Positions 24,156-33,576 of a stretch of 64,000 nt of DNA are shown here, one piece after another. How positions within the stretch are numbered: the first letter of the stretch is position 1; each line of letters starts with the position of its first letter. The position numbers and the translations under genes are program-made. The DNA is taken from the NCBI GenBank assembly GCA_035547915.1, contig DASZTS010000007.1:89395-153394 (forward strand). The letters run 5' to 3'. The stretch comes from DASSFG01 sp035547915 (GTDB taxonomy: Bacteria > Planctomycetota > Planctomycetia > Pirellulales > JAICIG01). Under the pieces are notes generated by a model. It did no database searches. It was not told the origin of the DNA and saw only the letters and a list, made by a program, of their open reading frames with translations.

Positions 24156-25595
24156 TCAGTCCCACCACCACTGATCGGGCTTGAGGCCGCTCAATTCGAT
24201 CGCTTGCTTGGTCTTCTCGACGTTGCCGTCCTTGTCGGCCAGCACGTTCGTCGATTCGAGCGCCATGGGCGCCTCGATCCGCACACCGCCACCCACGGGC
24301 GTCACGAGCCGGCCGTTCTTGAACAGGCTCGTCACCACGGTATCGACCTCGACCGGCGCCTTATACACCTGCACCGGGAACATCTCCTCGTTGCCGAGCA
24401 ACTCCATGTTCCAGCCGGCCTTGCCATAGAAGTCTTCGCGTTGGATGTGCGCCGCGGCCACGGCCATGTCGATCAGGTTGCGCAACTGGGCATAGATCGG
24501 CTTGCGGCGAGCCAACTCGGGATATTTCTGCGTGAAGCCTTTCGTATACATCTGGCTGGCGCGGCTGCTCTTGCCCTGCGCCGTGCGTTGGCCGTCGTTG
24601 CCGACCACTTCGTCTTCGCCCAAGAGCTTCACACCGTCGCCCACAAGTTCCATGGCCAAGTGGTCGTCGCTCATGCGCACGCACCCGTAGTCGGGCACGA
24701 ACCACCACCGCTGTAACGAGTTCATCTGGGTCGGGTTGGCCAGATCGACGAAGCTCGACAACTTGATGCCCGGATGCTCGACGCCGATGCCGATCAGCTT
24801 CATGCGGTAGTCGGCCTCGAGCATCACCTGCGCGAAGTGTGTGTCGGGCGCGACGCCCAGAATCCGCACCTTTTGCAAACCGAGGCTGGTACGGAGGCCA
24901 TCGACGATCATCGTGCGCGTGCCGTCGTCGGGCGTCAGGGGGCGGCTGTGCACCTCTTGCAAGAATTTCTGCATGCGGGCCAGACCTTCCGGTGTCGGAT
25001 CGATCGAGCAGCCGACCACACCCCGTTGGTCCTTGCCCGGCGCGAAGGCCCGCAGCGCCACGACCAGGTCTTGCAATTCGAGCGTCGGCCGGTTGCTCAC
25101 CATGCCGATGAACCGGCCCGTCAGATCCTGAAACCATCCTTCGGCCGGACCGGCCACGACGACGTCGCCCGATTCGGGATAGAAGAATACGTAGCGGATG
25201 CGCGTCAGGCCGGCCAGACGCAACATTTCATCGGTCGGCCGGCGATTCTTTTCAAGCTGGGTCGCCAGGGCGCGTTCCAGCCGGTTGAGCGATACCTTGC
25301 GAATCGGACTCGCCTTGGCGATATCGGGTTGCAGGGCAGCCTTGGCTTGTTGCATCCGCTCGCGCGTGAGCGCGCCCGACGGGTCGTCTGCCTTCACCGT
25401 GCCGGCCGTTCCCTTTTCGTTGACTCGGAACGAGAAACCGTCGAGCACCGTGCCCGGGCTGATCATGATACCGGCCTGGCTGCAACCACGGGCCTGGCCG
25501 AGCCGGAGCCCCAGCGGCGACGACGTGGGCAACATGGCCGGCGACAGCCAGGCCACGAACAAGAGAGTGCCCAAAAGGAAACGTCGCGAAAACAT
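24156..25595 (-). CDS. DUF1598 domain-containing secreted protein
   Basis: This 479-residue protein matches the planctomycete DUF1598 family of unknown function. A cleavable signal (RRFLLGTLLFVAWLSPAML) precedes a conserved region with GIMISPGTVLDGFSFRV, RYVFFYPESGDVVVAGPAEGW, GCSIDPTPEGL, APDTHFAQVMLEADYRMKLIGIGVE and RWWFVPDY. The C-terminus ends PDQWWWD. No catalytic residues can be named. It is probably periplasmic or in the planctomycete paryphoplasm. It is convergent with the ECF-coupled gene and lies downstream of dnaE on the same strand (222-base gap). Confidence 0.88.
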   Translation of the reverse strand: MFSRRFLLGTLLFVAWLSPAMLPTSSPLGLRLGQARGCSQAGIMISPGTVLDGFSFRVNEKGTAGTVKADDPSGALTRERMQQAKAALQPDIAKASPIRKVSLNRLERALATQLEKNRRPTDEMLRLAGLTRIRYVFFYPESGDVVVAGPAEGWFQDLTGRFIGMVSNRPTLELQDLVVALRAFAPGKDQRGVVGCSIDPTPEGLARMQKFLQEVHSRPLTPDDGTRTMIVDGLRTSLGLQKVRILGVAPDTHFAQVMLEADYRMKLIGIGVEHPGIKLSSFVDLANPTQMNSLQRWWFVPDYGCVRMSDDHLAMELVGDGVKLLGEDEVVGNDGQRTAQGKSSRASQMYTKGFTQKYPELARRKPIYAQLRNLIDMAVAAAHIQREDFYGKAGWNMELLGNEEMFPVQVYKAPVEVDTVVTSLFKNGRLVTPVGGGVRIEAPMALESTNVLADKDGNVEKTKQAIELSGLKPDQWWWD

Positions 25596-25817
25596 AGTGG
25601 CGATTCTCCTCGTTACGGATCGCGTAGCCGGTACGCCCCCATCCGGCAGCGAATCACGCCTTCGAATGGGGGCGGTTGTTGATTTGGATCAGACGCCCAG
25701 AACTAAAAACAGATGGCCGAGAACCGGGCCATCATCTCGATGTTAGTTGGGCAAACTGCGGAACGCAAGGAAAATGCGAGGACTGGTCTGGCCGCAGGAT
25801 CGGCATGCGCCGGCCTT

Positions 25818-28800
25818 TCATGCTCGGGCCAGGGCAGGCGAACGTGAATGGCCGTTTGCCCGGCCGTTGGAGGCCGATCGGGCGGCGGGCGGGGCCGCAA
25901 AAGTGCGAAAGTTTTCGGGGCCGACGAGCCCTTCGATGCGGGTCCGCATCTCGTCGTTCAGTTCGACGCGCACGCCGTCGCACTTGCACACGACCTTGCA
26001 GCCGTCGGCCAACTGGAGCACGAGCTGCAACTCGCAGTTGCCCGGGTAGCCGCGCACGATCTCGCGGAGCCGCGTGAGGGCCTGTTCGCCGTGCTCCCGC
26101 TCGTCGATCCGCACGGCGACACCCTTGGTGTAGCGTGCTTGTAGGTCGGCGAGCGGAATCAGTTCGTTGACGATCAGGTTGGCTTCTTCGCTGCCGGGCC
26201 GCTTGTCGATCGTGCCGCGCACGGCCAACACCGCGTCGGCCTGCACGTATTGGCCGATGTTCGCAAAATCGCTCGGCCAGACGATCGAACGAATGAGGCC
26301 GGCCATGTCCTCGAGATCGAACATGGCGTACTTCGACGGTGCTCCCGGCTTGGGGTTCTTCGAATGGGCGAACTTGATGGCGCTGAGCATGCCGCCCAGC
26401 AACACCTCGGTCTTGTGCGGCAGCGTCGCGGCGGCGGCCGTGTTGTGCGTGCAGTAGGTGTCGAACGTCGACTGGAATTCCGCCAGGGGGTGGCTCGACA
26501 GATAGAAGCCGAGCACTTCCTTCTCGGCGGCGAGCCGTTCGCGCTCGGGCAATTCGGGTACGTCGGGCAACGTGGAGCTGACGCTCGCCGCCGGGGCGTC
26601 GTTGCCGTCGTCGAACAGCCCTCGCTGGCCGCTCCGGCGATCAGCCAGGGCCGACGCACCGGCTTGCAGCGCTTTGTCGAGCACGGCCATCCATTGCGCC
26701 CGCCGCCCACCGCAGCTATCGAACGCCCCCGCCTTGATCAGCGATTCGATGGCCGTGCGGTTGACGCCCGCCGGGTCGCAACGCTCGCAGAAGTCGAACA
26801 GGTCGCGGAACGGTCCGTTCGCGGCGCGCTCGGCGCTGATCACGTCGGCCGCCTGACCGCCGCAACCCTTGATGGCCGACAACCCGAACAGGATCTTGCC
26901 GTCGGCCACGACAAAATCCCCCTGGCTGCGGTTCACGTCGGGGGGCACCACCTCGATCTCCATGCGGCGGCAATCTTCGAGGTGCTCGACGAGCGAGTCC
27001 TTCTTCTTGAAGTTGCGCCCCTGGATGTCGCCCGAGAGGAGCGCGGCCATGAACTCGACCGGGAAGTGCGCCTTGAGGTAGGCCGTCATGTAGGCGATCA
27101 AGGCGTAGGCCGTCGAGTGACTCTTGTTGAAGCCGTACCCCGCGAACTTTTCGATCATGCCGAACAGTTCGCTCGCCTCGTTCTTGCTGAGGCCCTGCGC
27201 GACCGAACCCTGCACGAACTGCTCGCGGAACTTGGCGATCGTCTCCAACTTCTTCTTGCTGATGGCCTTGATGCACGTGTAGGCTTTGGGCAGTTCGATG
27301 CCGCCCAGCCGGTTCAGGATGCGCATCACCTGTTCCTGATAGACCATCACGCCGTTGGTCTCTTCCAGCACGTCCTTCATCACCGGATGTAGGTACTCGG
27401 CGTGTTGGCGTCCGTGCTTGACCTGGATGTAGTCGTCGACCATGCCGCCTTCCAGCGGACCCGGCCGATAGAGGGCGTTGGTGGCGATGATGTCGCGGAA
27501 GTGGTCGGGCTTCATCCGCTGGAGCAGATCGCGAATGCCACCGCTTTCGAGCTGGAAGATACCCTTCGTCTCGCCTCGACAGAGCAGAGCGAAGGTCTCT
27601 TTGTCGTCGAGAGGGAATTGGTAGGGATCGACGCGCTGGCCGGTCGACTTCTCGATCAGTGCGACGGCCTTGGAGAGGATCGTTAGGTTGCGCAGCCCCA
27701 GAAAGTCCATCTTCAACAGGCCGGCCCGTTCGACGTCGCCCATCGCCCACTGGGTGATGATTTCTTCCTTGCCCGTGACGCGCTGGAGCGGCACGTATTC
27801 GTTCAAGGGGCGATCGGCAATAACCACGGCGGCAGCATGCGTGCCGACATTGCGGGCCAGCCCCTCGATCTTCTGTGCCAGGTCGAGCAGCTCGCGCACC
27901 TCGGGATCGCCACCGTACGTCTTCTTGAGGTCTTCGCTCTGTTCGAGGGCCTCGCTGAGCGAGATGTTGAGCGTCTCGGGCACCATCGCCACGATGGCGT
28001 CGACGCGCGGAATGGGCAGCCCGAGCGCTCGGCCGACGTCGCGAATCGCAGCCCGCGCGGCCAGCGTGCCAAACGTGCCGATCTGGGCGACGTTCTCTTC
28101 GCCGTATTTGTCCTTGACGTACTGGATCACCTCGCCGCGGCGATCCTTACAGAAATCGATGTCGATATCGGGCGCTTCCAGGCGGCTGATGTCCAAGAAC
28201 CGCTCGAAGAGCAGATCGTACTTCAACGGGCAGACGTGGCTCAGCCCCAGCGCGTAGGAGACCAACGCCCCCACGCCCGAACCGCGCGCCGTGGCCGGAA
28301 TATCGCGCGAGGCGGCGAAGCGCACGAAGTCCCACACGATCAAGAAATAATTCGGAAAGCCCAGTCGATTGATGACATCGAGCTCGCGCTCCAACCGCTC
28401 CATCACCACGGGTGCCAACTCGCCTTCGGCCCACATCTCGGGCACGTTCGCGTAGCGGCGGCGCAGGCCGTCCAGGCAGAGCTCGCGTAGATAATCGGTG
28501 GGCGTCTTGTCGTCGGGCACGTCGAAGGCCGGGAAGTGCCGCTGGCCCAGTTGCAACTCGATGTTCACGCTGTCGGCGATCTGCTGGCTGCGCGCCACGG
28601 CCTCGTCGAAGCCGGGAAAAGCCGAATACATTTCCTCGGGGCCGCGCAGGTAGAACTGGTCTCCCTCCATCCGCATGCGGTTCGTGTCGGTGCGAAACTT
28701 GCCCGTGTTGATGCAGAGCAACACGTCCTGGGCTTCGGCGTCTTCGCGGCCGATGTAGTGGGCGTCGCTGGTGGCCACCAGCGGCAGACCCATGTGGCGG

Positions 28801-29402
28801 GCGACTTCGACGGCTCCCTCCATTGCCATCCGTTGGATTTCCAGCCCGTTGTTCTGGATCTCGATGAAGTAGCGGTCGCCGAACAATTTGTGGAACCAGG
28901 CGGCCGTTTCCATCGCTTCCTTCAAATCGGGTTCGGCCGTCTGCCCGCGCAGCAAGGCGCGGCTGAACTCACCCGATACGCAGCCGCTCAGGCAGATCAA
29001 GCCCTCGTGATGCGCGGCCAGCAATTCCTTGTCGATGCGGGGCTTGCGATAAAAGCCCTCCAGGAAGGCCGACGAGGAAAGCTTGATCAGGTTCTTAAAG
29101 CCTTGCGCGTTCTGCGCGAGCAACGTCAGGTGGTAGCTCGCCTCGTCATTCTTGCTGACCTCCTTGTTGAAGCGGCTGCCCGGCGCGACGTAGGCTTCGT
29201 AGCCGATGATCGGGTTGATGCCGGCCGATTTGGCCTCTTGATAGAATTCCAGCGCGCCGTACAGGTTGCCGTGATCGGTCAGCGCCAGGGCATTCATGCC
29301 CAGCCCCTTGGCACGGGCGATGAGGCCGTCGATCGGGCTGGCACCGTCGAGCAGGCTGTAATGGCTGTGGCAGTGGAGGTGGACGAAGGGGCGATCGGAC
29401 AT
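25818..29402 (-). CDS. dnaE: DNA polymerase III subunit alpha
   Basis: The 1194-residue replicative polymerase. It starts with a PHP domain (FVHLHCHSHYSLLDGASPIDGL and LTDHGNLYG) and continues through the catalytic palm with the acidic PDIDIDFCKDRRGEV motif, KMDFLGLRNLTIL and YRPGPLEGGMVDDYI. Next come GYGFNKSHSTAYA and a C-terminal OB-fold region (AMFDLEDMAGLIRSIVWP). The length and the absence of an integrated exonuclease domain make it DnaE1-type rather than PolC or DnaE2. The ATG at 29402 begins exactly at the PHP strand. About 175 bases with no recognised gene separate it from the ceramidase-like gene upstream. Confidence 0.97.
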   Translation of the reverse strand: MSDRPFVHLHCHSHYSLLDGASPIDGLIARAKGLGMNALALTDHGNLYGALEFYQEAKSAGINPIIGYEAYVAPGSRFNKEVSKNDEASYHLTLLAQNAQGFKNLIKLSSSAFLEGFYRKPRIDKELLAAHHEGLICLSGCVSGEFSRALLRGQTAEPDLKEAMETAAWFHKLFGDRYFIEIQNNGLEIQRMAMEGAVEVARHMGLPLVATSDAHYIGREDAEAQDVLLCINTGKFRTDTNRMRMEGDQFYLRGPEEMYSAFPGFDEAVARSQQIADSVNIELQLGQRHFPAFDVPDDKTPTDYLRELCLDGLRRRYANVPEMWAEGELAPVVMERLERELDVINRLGFPNYFLIVWDFVRFAASRDIPATARGSGVGALVSYALGLSHVCPLKYDLLFERFLDISRLEAPDIDIDFCKDRRGEVIQYVKDKYGEENVAQIGTFGTLAARAAIRDVGRALGLPIPRVDAIVAMVPETLNISLSEALEQSEDLKKTYGGDPEVRELLDLAQKIEGLARNVGTHAAAVVIADRPLNEYVPLQRVTGKEEIITQWAMGDVERAGLLKMDFLGLRNLTILSKAVALIEKSTGQRVDPYQFPLDDKETFALLCRGETKGIFQLESGGIRDLLQRMKPDHFRDIIATNALYRPGPLEGGMVDDYIQVKHGRQHAEYLHPVMKDVLEETNGVMVYQEQVMRILNRLGGIELPKAYTCIKAISKKKLETIAKFREQFVQGSVAQGLSKNEASELFGMIEKFAGYGFNKSHSTAYALIAYMTAYLKAHFPVEFMAALLSGDIQGRNFKKKDSLVEHLEDCRRMEIEVVPPDVNRSQGDFVVADGKILFGLSAIKGCGGQAADVISAERAANGPFRDLFDFCERCDPAGVNRTAIESLIKAGAFDSCGGRRAQWMAVLDKALQAGASALADRRSGQRGLFDDGNDAPAASVSSTLPDVPELPERERLAAEKEVLGFYLSSHPLAEFQSTFDTYCTHNTAAAATLPHKTEVLLGGMLSAIKFAHSKNPKPGAPSKYAMFDLEDMAGLIRSIVWPSDFANIGQYVQADAVLAVRGTIDKRPGSEEANLIVNELIPLADLQARYTKGVAVRIDEREHGEQALTRLREIVRGYPGNCELQLVLQLADGCKVVCKCDGVRVELNDEMRTRIEGLVGPENFRTFAAPPAARSASNGRANGHSRSPALARA

Positions 29403-29578
29403 GGCATTCCGTTGCGGTGAGGTCTGCTATCAAGCGCCGTGCTAGCATCAATTTACCAACCGGCGAGTTGGTTGGCCATCGCCGCCGTCTCGCTCGCGCG
29501 GCAACGGCATCGCGCATACGGCCTTAGAGAGAACTTTTTTCGCTGCGCAAAATCGCTCGCCTTCGCGCGCACGTTCTT

Positions 29579-31102
29579 CTACAACTTCTTCAGCAGCGCC
29601 GCGGCGTGATCTTCGTACATCTCCTGCCACTCCGGCGCGAGGATGCAATCGCTGTCCTCCTGGGCGCCGCCCAGGTTACGGAGTTGCTCGGAGGTCGGCG
29701 CGTAATAGATGTATCCGTTGGTGTAGCCGGCGACAAACGTGTGCGGATGCGGAGAATCTCGCTTGATGTTCAGCCCGATGCCGACGGTCAACTCGCCGGG
29801 AAAGGTTGTCAGCACGAAATCGCCGATGCGCACCGCCAGCAGTTCGACCGTGACGGTTCGCTTACCCGAATCGATCAGGCTGGCCTGGTGCTTTCGCAGC
29901 AAGGCCAGGTTGGTTTGGAGCCGCGTCAGCTCTTCCATGACATGGATGTTGTCGACGTACTGCTTCATGTTGCGGCGGTTCTCGGCGTCGAGCTTGGTCA
30001 GATCGTCGCGCCCCTGCGCCGCCTCGCGCAAATACCGATGTGGGTAGTTCGACGGAAACTCGCCGGACACGCCGTACTTGACCGCCAGGGGAAGGAAGGT
30101 CTTTAGATTGAGGCTCGTGCCTTGCAGCGAGCGCAATAGCCGCAACTGTTCGGCTTCCATGGCGATGATCCGTTCGCTTCGATCGCCACGCGGCAACTCG
30201 ACCTCTTCGCGGACGACGGCCAGCCGGCCATCCTCGCGGCAGCGGATATCTCTACACGCCCGCAATGTGCTGAGACCCAGCAGGTTGCCCAACGGCTCGG
30301 CACTGCGCGGATGGTCGACATCTTTGTAATCGATGGGGTTGATGTCGCCGGCGCAGCCCTGGAGAAAGAGGGCCACCGTCCCCTCGCCCAGGTTGTCTTC
30401 GATGACCCGCGAAGCGAATCCGACGACGTCTGCCGTGTTGGCGCCGCTCGGCACTCCCATGATCGGATGGCAGGCGAAATTGTAGACGACGGCCAACGCG
30501 CGTCCGTCCTGCCGATCGAGGCGGAGAACGCCGATCTGCGGATCCACGGGCCCGACCTCGGCCACTTCGTCGTCGGGCGGCAGCGAGTAGGCATGGCGGA
30601 CATCGGCTTCCCGGCCGCTCTTCAGCTTCAAGCGGCGGTTTTCCATGATCCGGTCTTCCCGGCCGACGCCCACGCCGACGTTCACCGGGACCATCTCCCG
30701 CAAGGCGGTTTTCACCGCCTGAAAACTCCGCTCCCCGACGTCCGCACATACGATTCCGTGACAATGGCTGGCGTTGACGAGCACGTGCTCCGGCGCAATG
30801 CCCAATTCTTTCTCCACCCGAGAGCGCAGGTTCGGCAGGTAGTCATTCCTGATGTGGCCGATCTCGCCGACGGCGACTGCATCGACGGTGATCAGCACGG
30901 CCGTCGACGCATCCGACTTCAACACCAATGCTTTGACATAGAGCGGGTCGTTGACCGGCCCCGCCTCTCGATCGGTGATATCGACCTTGGCCACGCCCGC
31001 GCGCAAGGTGCCAGCGCCGGTTGCTTTGCCGGCAAGTGCACCGGCGCCGATCAATACCACAACGATCGTCAAGCTTGCGAGTTTGGAGACGCGGTGGGTC
31101 AT
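29579..31102 (-). CDS. neutral ceramidase-like (alkaline/neutral ceramidase N-terminal domain) protein
   Basis: A 507-residue secreted protein with a signal peptide (LASLTIVVVLIGAGALAGKATG) and the N-terminal domain of the neutral/alkaline non-lysosomal ceramidase family: LRAGVAKVDITDREAGPVNDPLYVKALVL, ITVDAVAVGE, VLVNASHCHG and VYNFACHPIMGV. The His residues of the last two motifs correspond to zinc ligands in true ceramidases. FPGELTVGIGLNIK and AGYTNGYIYYAPT fit the family C-terminal part. Planctomycetes carry many such proteins with untested substrates, so amide or ester hydrolysis of lipids is likely but sphingolipid specificity is not shown. It is divergent from the IS5 relic. Confidence 0.85.
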   Translation of the reverse strand: MTHRVSKLASLTIVVVLIGAGALAGKATGAGTLRAGVAKVDITDREAGPVNDPLYVKALVLKSDASTAVLITVDAVAVGEIGHIRNDYLPNLRSRVEKELGIAPEHVLVNASHCHGIVCADVGERSFQAVKTALREMVPVNVGVGVGREDRIMENRRLKLKSGREADVRHAYSLPPDDEVAEVGPVDPQIGVLRLDRQDGRALAVVYNFACHPIMGVPSGANTADVVGFASRVIEDNLGEGTVALFLQGCAGDINPIDYKDVDHPRSAEPLGNLLGLSTLRACRDIRCREDGRLAVVREEVELPRGDRSERIIAMEAEQLRLLRSLQGTSLNLKTFLPLAVKYGVSGEFPSNYPHRYLREAAQGRDDLTKLDAENRRNMKQYVDNIHVMEELTRLQTNLALLRKHQASLIDSGKRTVTVELLAVRIGDFVLTTFPGELTVGIGLNIKRDSPHPHTFVAGYTNGYIYYAPTSEQLRNLGGAQEDSDCILAPEWQEMYEDHAAALLKKL

Positions 31103-31142
31103 GTGCTCAGAGGGTCTTGAATTGGCGAAGTGGATAAAAAAC

Positions 31143-31420
31143 GGTACGGCTCCGCTCGGTTCCTACCACAGAACGAAAGGAGTCGTACCGATGACACGCC
31201 AGGATGGTGCCCAATATCCCACGAGCATGACGGAGGAGCAAGGGAATCGGCCCATAGCGAGTCTATGATCGGCTGTCGGTTGCGGGATTTGCTTCGACGC
31301 AAGACCGGCCGTCAACGATCTCCGAGCGCCGCTGCCATCGATAGCCGATCGGTGAAGGCTGCGGACATGGGTGGCGAACGCGGCTATGGCGCGGGAAAGA
31401 ATCTCCGCGGCCGCGCTTGA
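31143..31420 (+). pseudogene. IS5-family transposase relic
   Basis: Two blocks of an IS5-type transposase remain. The first (31191-31268) encodes TRQDGAQYPTSMTEEQ, like the family N-terminus. The second, in another frame, encodes RRKTGRQRSPSAAAIDSRSVKAA and GGERGYGAGKNLRGRA, the region around the first catalytic Asp (IIDSQSVKTT in intact copies). About 70 codons between them are missing and the C-terminal half is lost. Just before the ATG, an 11-base inverted repeat at 31143-31153 and 31179-31189 would pair with the AAAGGAG ribosome-binding site region. Confidence 0.7.
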
Positions 31421-31478
31421 TCCGCGAACGAATTCGGCGACTGAACGGAGACGCGCTCTTGAAAGCAAACGCACCCCC

Positions 31479-31512
31479 GGCTTGGGCGAATGGCAAGCCA
31501 TCCACCCAAGCC
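31479..31512 (-). terminator. hairpin downstream of amt
   Basis: GGCTTGGG at 31479-31486 and CCCAAGCC at 31505-31512 pair perfectly, with an inner GGC-GCC pair. It lies 92 bases past the amt stop in the 500-base interval between amt and the ceramidase-like gene, which otherwise holds only the IS5 relic. No T tract follows, so function is uncertain. Confidence 0.35.
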
Positions 31513-31603
31513 TAAGGGGCGTCCTTCTGGCTTGGCGGAAGCCAGAGACTCTTGGACCGCAACGACGTAATGTCCCGCCAACCTTTCCGCGGACGAACGG
31601 CGT

Positions 31604-33142
31604 CTAGGCCTCGCGGATGAATTGGAAGCCGTGATAGGCTTCGTTGCCGTGCTCGCCATGATCGAGCCCGTCGAATTCCTCTTCGGCGGTCACGCGGATG
31701 CCGACCGTCGCTTTCAACAGCACCCAGGCAATCATGGCCACGACGAAGACGTAGGCGGCACACGCCCCGGCGCCGACTAACTGTGTGATCAACTGGTTTA
31801 TGCCGCCGCCGTAATACAAGCCAGCCGTGGCTTTGGGGTTCGCGGCACGCCCGATTAGGTCAGGGTGGGCGAAGATTCCGACGCACAACGTACCGAAGAC
31901 CCCGTTCAGAAGGTGGACGGACGTGGCACCCACCGGGTCGTCAATCTTGATGCGATCGAAGAAGAGTACGCCGAGCACCACCAGCACGCCCGCAATCGCA
32001 CCGATCACTACCGATACGGGAGCGGTCACGAAGGCACACGGTGCGGTAATGGCCACGAGACCCGCGAGGCAGCCGTTGAGTGTCATACCGAGATCGGGTT
32101 TGCCCAGGGCCAGCCACGCGGTGATGGTTGCCGTCAGCGTGGCCGCGGCCGCCGCCAAGTTCGTGGTGACGGCCACTTCGGCGATCGCCGGAGCATCGAC
32201 ACCCATCGTGCTGCCCGGATTAAAGCCGAACCAACCGAACCAGAGGACGAAGCAGCCGATGGTGGCCAGCGAGAGGTTGTGACCGGGGATGGCATTCACC
32301 TTGCCTCCCGGGCCGTATTTTCCGATACGTGGACCGAGAATTAATATCCCCGCCAAGGCAGCCCAGCCACCGATCGAGTGGACTTGGGTCGAGCCGGCGA
32401 AGTCCAAAAAGCCCCAGTCCTTCTGCAACCATCCTTGGCCCCACACCCAGTGACCAACAACGGGGTAGATCGCAATCGCCATGATGAAGCTGAACAGGAT
32501 GAACGAGTGGTACTTGATCCGTTCAGCCACGGCACCCGAGACGATCGTCGCCGCCGTCCCGGCAAACACGAGTTGGAAGAAGAACTTCGCCCAGAGGGGC
32601 ACTCCGGTGTAGTTCATCGCCTTGTAATTGCCGCTGTAGGCGTCGCCGATCGCAGGGCTATTGTCTTGCCCTTGCACCATCAAGAGGCCGTCTTTACCGA
32701 CATATTCGGAACCGTCGCCGAACATCAGACCCCAGCCCAGCAACCAGAACCCAATGGTGGTGACGGCGAACACGACAAAGTTCTTCGACAGAATGTTGAC
32801 GCAGTTCTTCTGTCGGCACATGCCTGATTCGACGCAGGCGAAGCCCAAGTTCATGAAGAACACCAGCATGCCGGTGACCATGACCCACACGGTGTCGCCG
32901 GCCACCTTCAAGGCGGTCAGTCGTTCCTCAATCGTGGGCGGTGGGGGAACGGGGGCCGCTGCTGTGGCCTCCGCGGGTGCAGCCGCTTTATCGGGGGCCG
33001 CGGCATCCTCCGCCGGCGCTTCCGCGGTAGTCGCGGTCGCCGAATCTTCCTGGGCTCTTGCGGTCGTTATGCAACCGAGGGCCAAAATCCCGCATAGTAG
33101 GCCCATTCCCCACAACCGATTTTCAAACAAAACTCTCGCCAT
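31604..33142 (-). CDS. amt: ammonium transporter (Amt/MEP/Rh family)
   Basis: A 512-residue ammonium channel. A signal-like N-terminus and an Ala/Pro-rich stretch of about 50 residues precede the conserved eleven-helix core. Core motifs are VMVTGMLVFFMNLGFACVESGMCR, FFQLVFAGTAATIVSGAVAERI, DFAGSTQVHSIGGWAALAG, FVLWFGWFGFNPGST and the His of HLLNGVFGTL. The ATG at 33142 is used; the frame is open further to 33457 but the upstream part lacks coding character. No glnK/PII gene is adjacent, unlike many amt loci. The C-terminal tail (EEEFDGLDHGEHGNEAYHGF) is the usual cytoplasmic end. Confidence 0.95.
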   Translation of the reverse strand: MARVLFENRLWGMGLLCGILALGCITTARAQEDSATATTAEAPAEDAAAPDKAAAPAEATAAAPVPPPPTIEERLTALKVAGDTVWVMVTGMLVFFMNLGFACVESGMCRQKNCVNILSKNFVVFAVTTIGFWLLGWGLMFGDGSEYVGKDGLLMVQGQDNSPAIGDAYSGNYKAMNYTGVPLWAKFFFQLVFAGTAATIVSGAVAERIKYHSFILFSFIMAIAIYPVVGHWVWGQGWLQKDWGFLDFAGSTQVHSIGGWAALAGILILGPRIGKYGPGGKVNAIPGHNLSLATIGCFVLWFGWFGFNPGSTMGVDAPAIAEVAVTTNLAAAAATLTATITAWLALGKPDLGMTLNGCLAGLVAITAPCAFVTAPVSVVIGAIAGVLVVLGVLFFDRIKIDDPVGATSVHLLNGVFGTLCVGIFAHPDLIGRAANPKATAGLYYGGGINQLITQLVGAGACAAYVFVVAMIAWVLLKATVGIRVTAEEEFDGLDHGEHGNEAYHGFQFIREA

Positions 33143-33576
33143 GGCTTTCACTTTTCCAGAAGGACTTGAACCGAGAAGGACGTCGTAGGATCGCGAGGTT
33201 GCCGCTGGCAGAGCGATGACATCCGAGAGAGGCCGCCCATAGCGCAAGGCAACGGTGTGGCGATGGGTGAAAGCTATTGACGTGCCAGCGCAATGGCCGT
33301 AGCTCAAAGGCGGTCGGCGCGCCCAACGCAAATATTTGGTATTAAAACGTTTGCGGCCTTTGAAAAAATATCCGAAGAGCCGCTGGAATCGGCATCGCCG
33401 CTCGTGGATGCCCCGTTTCTCGGCAGCGAATGCCGACGACGCGTGCAACGCAAACAAGTCGCCGATGTTGCTAGGAAGCCACCCACGGGCAGGTCATAAT
33501 GCCCTTAGAAAAGGCCCGGTACCGTTCGGCGGTTCCGCCCGCCGCCAGAGACAGAGCCGCCAGCGACAGAGAAGCC
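33143..33576. other. divergent intergenic region between amt and moxR
   Basis: No gene is seen in these 434 bases. The central part around 33320-33375 is A/T-rich (runs such as CAAATATTTGG and TTGAAAAAATATCC) against a GC-rich background and probably holds both outward promoters. I could not assign confident -35/-10 pairs or a sigma-54 site. Confidence 0.45.

Noticed and set aside
26250..27392. A 380-codon open frame on the plus strand
   Set aside because: It lies entirely opposite dnaE; its His/Arg/Gln-rich product is the usual antisense shadow.
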